Source of the DNA: Lolium rigidum
Lineage: Eukaryota; Streptophyta; Magnoliopsida; Poales; Poaceae
Reading direction: 5' to 3'
DNA: 64,000 bases
Assembly (NCBI RefSeq): GCF_022539505.1
Contig: NC_061513.1
Coordinates: 182,310,017 to 182,374,016 of the forward strand
The position numbers and the translations under genes are program-made. Each line of letters starts with the position of its first letter. The first letter of the stretch is position 1. The notes below the pieces were generated by a model. It saw nothing but the letters and a program-made list of their open reading frames with translations. It was not told the origin of the DNA and did not search any database. Of this stretch, positions 1-12,100 are shown one piece after another.

Positions 1-723
1 AATGCTTGTCACTAGGGCCCGAGTGCCATGATCTCATATCTGAACATGTTATTGATTCATGAAGATATTCGTTGTTTATGATCTTACCTGCAAGTTGTAT
101 ACACATGTCGTTGTCCGGAACCAATGGCCCCGAAGTGACAGAAATCGGGACAACCGGAGGGAATGGCAGTGATGTGAGGATCACATGTGTTCACGGAGTG
201 TTAATGCTTTGCTCCGGTACTCTATTAAAAGGAGTACCTTAATATCCAGTAGTTTCCCTTGAGGCCCAGCTGCCACCGGCTGGTAGGACAAAAGATGTTG
301 TGCAAGTTTCTCATTGCGAGCACATACGACTATATATGGAACACATGCCTATTGATTGATTAGTACTTGGATACCGTTTTATTATTATCTGCAAATTCCC
401 TGCTATGATTGTTACATGAGTTTCTCTCATCCATGCAACGCCCGTCATCCGTCCCCGTGCCTACAATATTTTAATCCTGCTGTTTACTAAAATCACTACT
501 GCTGTCTTTGTTACTCTGCTGTTGTTATTTTACCACTGCTACTACTATAAAACTGTTACTACTGATAAACTCTTGCGAGCAAGTCTGTTTCCAGGTGCAG
601 CTGAATTGACAACTCCGCTGTTAAGGCTTTCAAGTACTCTTTGTCTCCCCTTGTGTCAAATCAATAAATTGGGTTTTACTTCCCTCGAAGACTGTTGCGA
701 TCCCCTATACTTGTGGGTCCTCA
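1..723 (+). repeat. 5' LTR, truncated by the window edge
   Basis: This stretch aligns with 8383-9108 and ends in TCA just before the primer site. Differences from the 3' LTR include ordinary substitutions and several places where CTG here is CTCG, CCG or TCG in the other copy. Confidence 0.9.
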
Positions 724-734
724 AGACTATTTTC

Positions 735-752
735 TGGCGCCGTTGCCGGAGA
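735..752 (+). other. Primer binding site, tRNA-Asp type
   Basis: TGGCGCCGTTGCCGGAGA lies 11 bases inside the LTR. It complements the 3' end of plant tRNA-Asp (including CCA) at 17 of 18 positions, from memory of that tRNA. It would prime minus-strand DNA synthesis. Confidence 0.85.
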
Positions 753-810
753 ACATAGCTTTATTTGGAAGTTCACTTGGATTGATATTGTTCGCTGCAA
801 ATTCTCCATC

Positions 811-3461
811 ATGGGTAAACCTCGCGATACTAAGGTCGCCATATTACCATCCACTACAAGAAAAGGTACAACTCTGAGTACCTCTGCTGCTCTTGATTCC
901 CCATCTGTGATTGATAAACTTGTTTCACCGCCACATGCTTCACTTGCTGGTACTTCTGCTGAATCTGAAAACTCTCATAATATTGATAATATTTCTGCTG
1001 TGCTTGATGATAGTGGTTCATTGGGAACTTTTCTAGATGCTACAATTGCTAGGTCTAGACAAATTGAAAATACTTGAAACTCTCGATGTTACTACACCTG
1101 TTAATTCACCTGAACTTGAATACTCTAGTGATGATCTTGATGAAGATTATGTGGAACTTGATGATGATTTTATTGAAAAATGCAATGCTACTACTGATGC
1201 AAGAAAAATTAAAAAGTTGCTTGCAGAACATGCCGTTAGATATAAACTGTCTCCTGATCCTAAATTTGCCACATCTCCTATAAACATTAAGGATAAAGAT
1301 TATGATTTTTCTCTTGATCTATCTCATATAGCTATTATTGAGAAAACACCCTTTTGTGGTACTGAAAAAGAAAGTGCTGTTGAACATATGATTGAGTTAT
1401 CTACTCTGAGTAGCTTGTTTTCTGAAGATGTTAAGAAGCGTACTTACTTTGTTGCTAAAATCTTTCCATTCTCATTAAAGGATGACGCTAAAACTTGGTA
1501 TAATAGTTTGCCACCTAATTCTATTAAAAGTCCAAAAGAATTGCTTGATGTTTTCTTCCGGAAATACTTTCCTGCTAGTGCTCAACATATTGCTTTGCAG
1601 AGAATTTATAATTTCGATCAGGAAGATGGAGAGAAATTGCCTGAGGCTTGGGCGAGATTTTGCTCTCTTATTAGAGCTCTGCCTGACCATGATTTGGAAA
1701 AGCATGATTTACTTGATATATTTTATAGTGGACTAACCATTGGGTCTAGGGCATACCTTGATAGTTGTGCTGGTTGTGTTTTCAGGAAAAGAACTCCGGA
1801 CGAAGCTGAAGAATTATTGGCTAAAATAGGCCGGAATCATGATGATTGGACTACGCCTGAACCAACTCCAATGCCAATATTGAAGAAGAGGGGTTTAATT
1901 AAATTGAATGATGAAGATATGAGGGAAGCCAAGAAGTCTCTCAAGGAGAAGGTATTAAATCTGAAGATGTGAAGAATCTTCCTCCCATAGAAGATATATG
2001 TGAGATAATTCCCCCTTCATCCATGATTGAGGTAAATTCCCTTCAGCGCTTTACTAGGGAAGATATTCCGTAATCAAAACCTCCTGCGCAATGCTTAGAT
2101 GAGTTTGATAATTATATTGTTAAGCAAGAAAATTTTAATATGAGAGTAGAGAATCATCTAATGGAAAATTCTCGAGCTATTAGTGAATTGCATGATATTG
2201 TGGAGAGAACCTCCAATGATGTTAAGATGCTTGTTAAACATTTTCATATGGTTCAAACTCAAATTGATCAACTCACTAAAGTGCAAAATGACTTGTTGGG
2301 AAATAATTCTAAAGAAAAACATGCTTACGAAGTAACAACTAGAGGTGGTGTTTCTACTCAGGATCCTCTATATCCTGAAGGACATCCCAAAAGAATTGAA
2401 CAAGATTCTCAACGCATTGAACCTAGAGCTCCTTCTAAGAAAAAGAAGAAGAAACATAAAAATGTTGTAGAATCCTCCGAACTCGTTAATGATCCTAATA
2501 GTATTTCTATTTCTGATGCTGAAACTGAAAGTGGTAATGAACATGATAAAGATAATGATAAGAATGATACTCCTGATAAAGAAGAGGTTGAAGAAGAACC
2601 TGAAAAGCATGCTAAAAATTAGAAGTATACTAAAGAAGATTTTATTCCTGAGAAACATGGTAATGAAAGAGAACCTTGGGTGCAAAAGCAAATGCCTTTT
2701 CCTGCTAAGAAACTAAAATCAAAGGAAGAAGAACACTATAATAAATTTTGTGATTGGATGAAACCTTTATTCTTGCAAATCCCTTTGACTGATGCTATTA
2801 AATTGCCTCCTTATTCAAAGTATATGAAAGATATTGTTACTAACAAAAGGAAAATTCCTAATGAGGAGATTTCCACTATGCTTGCTAATTACTCTTTTAA
2901 CGGTAAAGTTCCAAAGAAGTTGGGCGACCCGGTATACCTACTATTCCTTGTTCTATTAAGAATAATTATGTTAAAACTGCTCTATGTGACTTGGGAGCCG
3001 GTGTTAGTGTTATGCCTTTTTCTCTTTATAAGAGACTTTACTTAGATAAGTTGATACCTACTGATATATCTTTGCAAATGGCTGATAAATCTACTGCTAT
3101 TCCTGTTGGTATATGTGAGGATGTTCATGTTCAAGTTACTAATAACTGCTTGATATTAACTGATTTTGTTGTGTTGGAAATGCCTGAAGATGATAATATG
3201 TCCATTATTCTTGGGAGACCTTTTCTTAACACCACAGGGGCTGTTATTGATTGCAATAAAGGAAAGGTTACTTTCAATGTTGATGATAAGGAACACACCG
3301 TCTATTTCCCCAAGAGGATTGAAAAAGCGTGCGGAGTTAATACTATTTCTAATGTGAGAACTATCAAAGTTGGAACTATCGATTGTCCTATATATGAGCC
3401 TAAAGAAGAATATCAAACTCTTGTGATTGGATCCATATCAATACAATTCAAGGTAACATGA
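811..3461 (+). pseudogene. gag-protease polyprotein remnant
   Basis: The gene starts at ATG 811 (MGKPRDTK) and can be followed to the TGA at 3459-3461, about 880 codons in all. A retrotransposon gag domain is readable from about 1460 to 1850 (FPFSLKDDAKTWYNSLP, then EAWARFCSLI). A charged Lys/Glu/Asp-rich linker follows (2400-2620). A retropepsin-like domain begins at about 2985 with DLGAGVSVMP as active site and ILGRPFL as a later motif. Gag would form the particle and the protease would cleave it. The copy is dead: single-base shifts near 1073, 1945 and 2931, and in-frame stops at 2071 (TAA) and 2620 (TAG). No polymerase follows. Confidence 0.85.
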
Positions 3462-4151
3462 TTGATTTGAGGTTTATTTCTTCTTATGCTATGTAAAATT
3501 TATTTGGTGGCAAGATTTGATCAACCTTGTTAACAAATACTTTTTATATGCATAGAGGAGGTAAACAAAATCTCTTTCTTCCTCCACTTGCTCTAGTTAC
3601 TGTAGCACCTTTATTTTTCAAAGTTCCTTAGTTAATTAGAGATTTCAAAAAATTTCCTGGCCAGTAATAATAAACTTAATACCCAGAAATGTGCATTTTT
3701 CAAAGTTTTCAAAAATTCGCAAAAATTACACCGTTGGTCCTATTGTTCGACGAGGCACCTGGGAGCACCAGAGGATGACCTGTGGGGCACCACAGGGTGC
3801 CACACCACAGGCCGGCGCGGCCAGCAAGGTGGGCGCGCCACCCTGTGGTGTGGGCCCCTCCTTGCCCCACTACTTCATCTCTTTCTCCCACCATCTTCTC
3901 TCTCCCGAAAAAACTCGAACCAGCTTTCTCTCACTCGCGTTTTTGCTCAAGAGCTCAGGATTTCTCTATCTCTTTGCTCAGCCCAGATTTCTGTCTGAAA
4001 TTTGGCACATTTGCTCTCCGGTATGTGACTCCTTCGATTATCCAAATAGAATTTTGTTTGGTGGAGTATATCTTGAATATTTTGCTGCTGTGAGTAACAT
4101 GTTTAGTGAGCTTGCATGCTTGTTCTAAGTGGTATAACCTAGTTTTGATGC
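3462..4151 (+). other. Spacer with GC-rich hairpin, no gene
   Basis: This gap separates the protease from the second ORF. Its main structure is a hairpin with arms 3800-3811 and 3842-3853 (CCACACCACAGG paired with its complement), plus an inner GGCGCG/CGCGCC stem. The homologous gap of the fragment at 25484-26274 also has a GC-rich hairpin, of different sequence. I see no conserved coding frame. Confidence 0.6.
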
Positions 4152-5368
4152 ATGATTAGTACTCTAGCAAGTTCCTATAGCAGTTCCCCTCAATTATATG
4201 TCACCAAATCAAGTTTTATATTGTTTGTTGAAAAATTTCAGAAAATGGAAGGGAGCATGCACCAACTGAACCAACAAGAATTAGAGGTGCAACAGGTCAT
4301 GAGAGTTCACCGAGAAGAAGGAGTATACCCCGCTTATTACCCATGCGTGGATTTTATGAGAAGTGCGGGGATTTTACAAGATGTTCAAAGACTAATCTCT
4401 CGTGCGGGATTGGATGATTTTGTTGATGGTGAACCATGCCAATATGCAAAACTGACTATGTCAGTAGTGCAAGATTTTAAATTCAATTGGTCACGATCTA
4501 ACCCCATGGTTCAGTACAAAATTTATAATAAAACTGTCAACTTGCCATTCAGTGATTTTTGTGCAGCAATCAGAGTGCCACAGTGGGGATCATGCGAGAA
4601 GATAAAGGGATCGCCGCAAGAGTTCTTGGACCTCTTCAAGATGATTTGTCATGGAAGAAGCTTCTCGGAGGATGGTGGTAAAATCAGTAGCATTCATTTT
4701 CCAGCTATTCGTTACTTTGCTTATTTCATTACCAAGTGCGTTCTAGCAAGAAAGAATGGAAGTAAAGTAACTATCCAGGATCTAGCCTTTCTAGCTGCTG
4801 CATTACAAGGTAATAGGACTTATAACTTGGGAGCTTTGATAGCCAACAGACTTGCTACTAACGGTGAGAGGGGAGGAATTTGTGGAGGTCTCGTCGCCTC
4901 TCGCTTATTAGCTATGCATAATGTAGGACCTCACCGTCTTGATATTCCGCTCCCCATAGAGAAACTTGACATAGCCTCCATGATTAAGCATGAGTTTGTT
5001 TCTGATTCGTCTAATTTGAGAAACCTGTCTTACAGAATAACATTTTACAAGAAATCTTGGACAATGACTAAAAAGTTGAAAAATTAGTAGGATTGCCTGC
5101 ACCTTCTCTGTTTAACCTTGATTCCAGGGAGGATTGGTCAGTCACGAAAAGTGCAGTTAATGCATACATAGAAGGAGGAAGCCATCGTGCAAGAGGCAAC
5201 ACGGAGGAGGCCAAGGAACACCTCGATTCGTCATCCGATGCAGCGAGCTCTTCGCATCCACAAGCTGGGTATGAGGAACCCCCACGTTTTTCTTCTGCAT
5301 CGATACCTTATTATGACTACTCCATGTATGATCCACCGGCGTGGAACCCAGACCCTCGATGGGATTGA
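4152..5368 (+). pseudogene. ATHILA ORF-like gene in the env-like position
   Basis: A 311-codon ORF runs from 4152 to 5087. After a one-base shift near 5068 the same protein continues to 5368. The more natural start is ATG 4245 (MEGSMHQLNQ), preceded by a pyrimidine-rich stretch ending TTTCAG that could be a splice acceptor. The protein is globular-looking, without an obvious signal peptide or membrane helix, and ends in a Pro/Tyr-rich tail. Its place downstream of the protease and its overall look fit the ATHILA ORF-1 family of plant Gypsy elements. Its function is unknown, and calling it an envelope would go beyond the sequence. Confidence 0.6.
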
Positions 5369-7701
5369 ACTCCACTTAGGCCAAAAGCCTAAGCTTGGGG
5401 GGAGGTATACCGGCATCACTCATTCTTTGCATATTATGGTTGCTGGATACTTGTACATACTTGTTTAGTCTCTTTGAGTGGTTTTCTAATGAGAGGGAGA
5501 TGATATTTGGGGAAGTGCTGCCTGAAAACAGATTCTGGACTGTTACTAGAAAAAATCGTGCGCACAGCCAGAACGTTATTTTGAGCTGCCAATTTTTGTG
5601 CAGGTTTCCCAGGTTGTTATCTAACTTCCATTAGTTGAACACTTTTCGAGCTGAGTAACGTAAGATTTTTGTAAAAATCGATTTCTGTACTCGTTGTCGG
5701 GTTTTGGCAGATTTCCGCCATCTCGCTTTTCTGTGTTTCTTTTAGTTTTCATTTTCTTGTTCTTGCTTTGTTTCTTTCCTAAAACACAAAAAAGACCAAA
5801 AATATTTCTGTTGTTTCTCTTCACCATTTGTTTATCTTGGTTTCTTGCATTTGTTTCACTTTATTTGCTATTGTTAGTTTGCTATAAGAAAACCCAAAAA
5901 GATTTTGCTTTGTTTGCTTGTTTCCTTTTGTTCTTGTTCTCAAATTCGAAAACACCAAAAATATTTGTTGTTCTTCTTTGGTTTGTAAAGTTCTTTATGA
6001 GTTCAATGGTCTTCGGTGGCTGGAGCGTGGTTTTTATTTCATATTATCCAAGCTACACAAGTGAAAGGCAATGATGACGATATTCGACAATCTGACTGTG
6101 GTGAGAGGCTGGTATGAACTCTATTTGTTTTCATTTTTGTACATATACTCATCCATGTGAGCATGCTTAGTTGGTTCATGTGAGGTATATGTCATTTAAG
6201 AAAGTCTAGTAGTTCATGATCTCTCATGTTAGCTCCAATTTATTAATATGAGTAGCATGTCATGGATGTTTGCTTGCATTGTTTTATTCATAGATAGGTA
6301 TGATATTGTGGTATCCTCCTCTGAATAATTCATTTATATCGATTTGGCACATGCTCACGCATGCATATGACTGAACAAAAGTAAATTAAGCCTCAATGAT
6401 TTACATTGCTTCAGAGTTCTTGTATCACTTTTATGCCTCGCTTAATTTATTTTGCCGCAAGCATGATTATGACAGCTTATTGCTCTCTTGATTTGTCGCT
6501 CCCTAGTCTTTTGCTAGCCTTCACTTGTACCGAGCGGGAACGCTGCTCGTGCCTCCCAACACATGAAAACCAAGTTATTCCAGAGTGTCCACCATAAATA
6601 CCTATGCATGGCATTTCAAACCATTCCAAGTAAATTCTCATGCGCTACCTTTAAAACCTTCAAAATGCTTCTCAATTTGTGTTAATGTTTCATAGCTCAT
6701 GAGGAAGTATGTGGTGTTTAGCTTTCAACCTTGTCATTTACTTTTGACGGACTCTCATATGGACTAGTGGCACATCCGCTTATCCAATAATTTTGCAAAA
6801 AGAGCTGGCAATGGGATTCCCAGTCCCGAATTAATTAACTTAAATAGACACTCCTCCATGGTTTGTGATTGTTGGCAGGCACCCGAAGGATTCGGTTAGC
6901 CATGGCTTGTGTAAGCAAAGGTTGGGGGGAGTGTCATCATCATAATAAAACTAAACTAAAAAGGCACTCCTTCATGGTATGTGATTGTTGGCAGGCACCC
7001 GAGGAATCGGTTAGCCATGGTTTGTGTAAGAAAGGTTGGAAGGAGCGCCACATAAAAATGCAAATAATTCATGGGAGCCGCTCTTGAAAGTCCGGTTGGC
7101 GAGGTAGTTGGTGTACCCATTACCATTCGTTGACAACAACAAACACCTCTCAAAATAATTTTACTCCTCGCTTTACAAATGAAAAGCTCTAGCGCATGTT
7201 AATCCCTGCTTCCCTCTCGCGAAGGGTCAATCTCTTACTTTTATGTTGTGTCTCCATCCTTTCTTTGAGCACTTTCTTGAGAGCACAACTGTCATTCTTA
7301 GTATAATATGCTTGTCTCAAAATATGATTGATTGTGGTATAACTTTTATGGTTTTATCTTTGACAATCACTACTTCTAGTCTTTCTATGAACTCCAGAGG
7401 TGCCCGGGCATTTATGTTTTGCCGATCAAATACGAGCAAGCGAGATACCACTCTATCATACTCATTTATGAACATTGCAATCCTGCTTATATACATGATT
7501 CATGATGCTTATTATTAATTGTTGGTACCTCTTCATGATTGACATAGCTGTTAGATGATCTTATTTGCATGTATCTTATTATGAACTGCTTAAGTATTAG
7601 CCATATCATGAGAATATATACATCATATGAACAAATGTGTTCGTGAAAGTTCTTTTATCGCTCGGTTGTTAATCGAATTGCTTGAGGACAAGCAATAAGC
7701 T
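5369..7701 (+). other. Long non-coding 3' region of the Athila-like element
   Basis: No convincing coding frame is present in these 2.3 kb. It starts with a PPT-like stretch (AAGCTTGGGGGGAGG near 5391) and includes T-rich tracts (5700-6000) and a duplicated segment at 6849-7076. Parts of it match, in reverse, the internal regions of the minus-strand Athila-like elements further right, for example around 48950-49300. Confidence 0.7.
6849..7076 (+). repeat. Tandem duplication, about 116-bp unit
   Basis: Two adjacent units both read CACTCCTcCATGGT..TGTGATTGTTGGCAGGCACCCGA and then a GGTTAGCCATGG block and GTGTAAG. The second starts at about 6965. A single inverted copy lies at 49204-49292 in Athila-like element 2. 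Confidence 0.75.
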
Positions 7702-7715
7702 AAGCTTGGGGGAGT
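7702..7715 (+). other. Polypurine tract of the Athila-like element
   Basis: AAGCTTGGGGGAGT directly precedes the TGATACG start of the 3' LTR. Such purine runs prime plus-strand DNA synthesis. Confidence 0.8.
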
Positions 7716-9108
7716 TGATACGTCCAAAACGTATCTACTTTCCCGAACACTTTTGCTATTGTTTTGCCTCTAATTTGTGTATTTTGGATGCAACTAACAC
7801 GGACTAACGCTGTTTTCAGCAGAACTGTTCGGTGTCTCGTTTTTGTGCAGAAATCCAACTTTCGGGAAAAACCTCGGGATTTTGACAGAAGGCCCTATTT
7901 TCCCGCAATACGACGGAGCCGTAAGGACAAATCAAGTGGAGGCCCGAGGGCCCCACACCATAAGGCGGCGCGGCCTAGGGGGCCCGCGCGGCCCTATGGT
8001 GTGGCCCCCTCGGCCGGCCTCCGACGCCCTCCTTCGGACTACTTATTGGCCTCGACCTAAAAACGCACGGGGGAGGTCGAAGTCGCCGTAAACCCTCCGA
8101 ACGCCGCCACATCGCGAAACTCCGTCTCGAGAGCCGAAGTCTCCGTTCGGCACTCCGCCGGGACGGGGAATTGGAGGAGATCATCGCCATCATCACCGCC
8201 AACGCCTCTCCATCGACCAGCCATGTTTCCCCCATCCATGTGTGAGTAATTCCCCCGCTGTAGGCCGAAGGGGATGGTAGGGATTGGATGAGATTGGTCA
8301 TGTAATAGCATAAGATTGTTAGGGCATAGTGCCTAGTATCCGTAGATGTTACTTTTATGATATTGTTGCAACTTGTTATGCTTAATGCTTGTCACTAGGG
8401 CCCGAGTGCCATGATCTCAGATCTGAACATGTTATTGATTCATGAAGATATTCGTTGTTTATGATCTTACCTGCAAGTTGTATACACATGTCGTTGTCCG
8501 GAACCAATGGCCCCGAAGTGACGAAATCGGGACAATCGGAGGGAATGGCAGTGATGTGAGGATCACATGTGTTCACGGAGTGTTAATGCTTTGCTCCGGT
8601 ACTCTATTAAAAGGAGTACCTTAATATCCAGTAGTTTCCCTTGAGGCCCGGCTGCCACCGGCTGGTAGGACAAAAGATGTTGTGCAAGTTTCTCATTGCG
8701 AGCATGTACGACTATATATGGAACACATGCCTATTGATTGATTAGTACTTGGATACCGTTTTATTATTATCTCGCAAATGCCCCGCTATGATTGTTACAT
8801 GAGTTTCTCTCATCCATGCAACGCCCGTCATCCGTCCCCGTGCCTACAGTATTTTAATCCTGCTCGTTTACTAAAATCACTACTGCTGTCTTTGTTACTC
8901 CGTCGTTGTTATTTTACCACTCGCTACTACTATAAAACTGTTACTATCGATAAACTCTTGCGAGCAAGTCCGTTTCCAGGTGCAGCTGAATTGACAACTC
9001 CGCTATTAAGGCTTTCAAGTATTCTTTGTCTCCCCTTGTGTCGAATCAATAAATTGGGTTTTACTTCCCTCGAAGACTGTTGCGATCCCCTATACTTGTG
9101 GGTCATCA
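7716..9108 (+). repeat. 3' LTR of the Athila-like element (1393 bp)
   Basis: It begins TGATACGTCC and ends GGTCATCA. It carries a GC-rich inverted repeat (CCACACCATA at 7953-7962, complement at 7995-8004). The bases after it (GGTTG) continue the chromovirus LTR, consistent with a target-site duplication whose partner lies upstream of the window. Confidence 0.88.
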
Positions 9109-12100
9109 GGTTGCTTTTATTCAGAAGAACTATGTCCGTCAGCCTTCACCGGTTTACTAGAACTTCATGGAGTTCCTTTTCGGCAGCGTTCGCAGTTCCA
9201 AATCCCGGAACAAGGAGTGACATGTCACGATTCATTACACTCTGCAGAGGTGTGTTGCTTTACCCATAAGAGATCTTAACCTTGGTGCCAACCGGGCAGC
9301 TTTCCCGTCCACACTTCCGTGGTGTGAGGCCCGGTATAAAGTCTTAGCCAAATTATACTCCTTCGCGACCTCGCACACCCACCCTTTGTTGCAATTCCGA
9401 CCTTGGGTCCTCGCCGGTCAGCGTATCCATTGGATACCATCCGACCTTGACTAATACCAGGTTCCACGACCTGATACCTTCACCGGTCGTTGCAACCCAT
9501 CATAGACCGCATTACCGTGGGGACTTAGAGGTTCCCCACCCCTACGGTTGTTCTCGCAAGATACAACTGCTACGGCAAGCGCATCCGTTGATGTACGAGA
9601 GGAAGGAGCACAATTGACTACTCTGTCCCACTCCAGATCTTATGGTTAACACGAGTTTTACGGCACAAGAATCACTAGACGATATTTGTTGTTTAATCCT
9701 AGATGGATATTAACCCTTGAAATGGAACCTCCACCATACTCATACCATGGTTCCATTGCCCACCATTTAGTCATATTCATATTTATGAAGATATCAATTT
9801 TACTTTTCATGCAAGAGTGATAAGTATAATAGTTTGCAAGTAATTTGGTAAAAATACTCAAATTGACATGAGCAAGTGATGAACTTGCCTGAAGACTGCA
9901 AATTGTTGCAGTTCGATGGTGTGGACTGACCCTTGTCCTCTGTTTCTGAAAGATAGCATCATTGTCCGATAAGGGCAATGGTTAGAGAAGCAATTATGCT
10001 TGCTTTCAGCTTTTAGGGTTTTGTCCCCCCCCCTTCCTGGTGTTTTATTATTTCATGTCAGAGGTAATCACTAAGACAATTTAGGGATACTCCTTAAGAG
10101 CAAAATTCTACCTTGGAATATTGCCAAGGTGGTTTTTAAGTCCAAAACAATTTATGGACTTATTTTATCATTAAAAATATAGAGTGTGATTTTTAATGAT
10201 TAAAATATTTATTCCTTGCATTTAATTATGACTCAATTTTTAATTGTCTCAAAATTCCCATTTCATAATTTATTATGATAGAGAATTTTATTCTGAGTGG
10301 TTTACATATTTTTACTTATTTTTTAGAGCTATATTTATTTTATAAAATTTTGTGAAAGTTTTAATTGAATGGACATTTATGAAATGTCCAAAATGCCCTC
10401 GGGCCCACCTATCAGGGTGAACCCGAGTGGGTTGGGCTCAAACCTCTCGGCCTGGTCCAGCCCACTCGGTCGCCCTCACTTCTTCTCCTCTCCGCGTCGC
10501 CTTGTCGAACACTAATTCCCCCGTGCTCTGGCGACTCGCGGTCGCCACCGCCGTCGCCGTATTGTTCCGGCCGCCTCCGGCCATCTCTGGCGATGAGATT
10601 GGTCGTGGATGATCCGCCTCTCGACGGTGCACCCATCTGTCCGCGTTGATCTGCATTTTGCTGATGTCTCCGCTCGCCCCCAACTCCTCTGCAACGCGGT
10701 TCATGCGGATCCGCGGTCATTCTCCACCCCTGGAGTTCCTGGTGCTATGGCGACGCCATGAGCTCCGCGTGGTGGTGCTGGGCGCGGTGGCCTAGCCTGG
10801 CTTGGCTTGGCTTGGCCCCGCCATGGCCGCCATGGCTGTGATTCCCGACCGTCTCGCCTGTAAGTGCTCCACCTCATCTCTCTCTCATCTCTTCTTCTTC
10901 TTCATTTTCGTCTAGTTTGAGTTGCGGCTACTTCTCCTCGTGGAGATGCCATGCCGTGCTGCTGCTTCTGCTTCTACTGGTTGTTGTTGCTATACTTGAT
11001 GTTGTTGTGTGTGATGCTGATGTGCTTGCTTTTGCTGTGGTGCTCTAGCTGCTGCTACTGCTCTACTGGCCCGATCCTATTCCCTTCTAGTGCTTGCTAC
11101 ATTCCCTGGCTTGCTGTCTCTGTGCATTCATGTTGTTGTCCATGCTACTGATCCTCTTGATGCTTACCTGGCCAGTGCTAGCCATTGTTGTTGCTTACTT
11201 CTTGTGATGTGTCATTCCTCTGGCTCTCCTGGCTCTCTACTGTGAGTAGTTCTTGCATTTAGCAAGTGTCAGTGCCCCTAGTGTATTGCTCATTGAGCTA
11301 TGATTCATGGAAATGCTCTATTGTGCTTGGTTGTGGGCTAGATAGCTCCATCTCTTGATGGTGTGCTTCTGGATACAATTATATATCAATTATTTGATTA
11401 TCCGTGATGCAATTGTTAATGAATTGTGGCTATTTAACTTATATGATTCATGGTCTGGTGCTAGGCTTGGCTCTAGCATGTACTTGTATACTATGTCAAG
11501 CCCTGATTATCATGTGATCACCAGTTGCTTGGTGGTTGCCTACTTTCCTATGGCTTATGTCTCACTAGGGCTCTTCTTTGTGTCTGTGTGACATTCTAGC
11601 CTGTGCTGGTGCATGCTCTTGCTTACTCCAGCACCTGCTGTTGCTTGCAGTGATCCTCTGGCATTTGCTAGGGTCTGGTGCACTATTTACTTATGCATCT
11701 CATTTATCTGTGTAGTCTTGTTTGATTGAATAGATAAATGAGGTGAACTGCTTGGCAGTGATGATCCTATTAACTGATAAATTGGAGCTAGAGGGATGCC
11801 AACCACTGGTTGGGAACCCTAGCTCACTTCTGGACCCTATTGGGTGATGATGCAGTGACTTGGTGTGTTGGTCTGTGGGTTTGAGGTGGCCCTGACAGCA
11901 TCCTGATGCTGTCCAAGGGTAGCTCCCCATCTGTGGCTTTACTGTGGCTCTCTAATGCTTTCTGGTTGATCCATGATTGGATTTCGAGTAGCCTTTGGTG
12001 TTGAGAACATAAATAGACACTATATTGTCTATCTGTCTGATGGTGTAGCTAGCTATAGGTGCTAGGCGACTTTGGCTGACTAGATAGGATCAATCCTTGC

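Larger units (their letters stand above)
1..9108 (+). mobile_element. Athila-like Gypsy LTR retrotransposon, 5' end outside window
   Basis: The first 723 bases match the 3' part of the sequence at 7716-9108, so these are the two LTRs of one plus-strand element. The order is partial 5' LTR, primer site, gag-protease remnant, a second ORF, a long non-coding tail, polypurine tract and 3' LTR. No reverse transcriptase, RNase H or integrase is visible, so the copy is non-autonomous. From the 3' LTR length, about 670 bp of the 5' LTR lies upstream of the window. The tRNA-Asp-type primer site and the ATHILA-like second ORF place it in the Athila lineage; it resembles Triticeae Sabrina/WHAM-type elements, but that name is from memory. 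It interrupts the LTR of the chromovirus that begins at 9109. Confidence 0.85.

Noticed and set aside
4152..5087. Envelope protein
   Set aside because: Position fits, but no signal peptide, membrane helix or cleavage site can be seen, so only an ATHILA-type ORF is claimed.
6849..7076. CRISPR-like direct repeat
   Set aside because: Only two 116-bp units without spacers in a plant retrotransposon; an ordinary tandem duplication.
10412..10720. Several 60-100-codon frames in the GC-rich part of the chromovirus LTR
   Set aside because: Overlapping frames on both strands in GC-rich LTR sequence with no domain; best explained by lack of stop codons.
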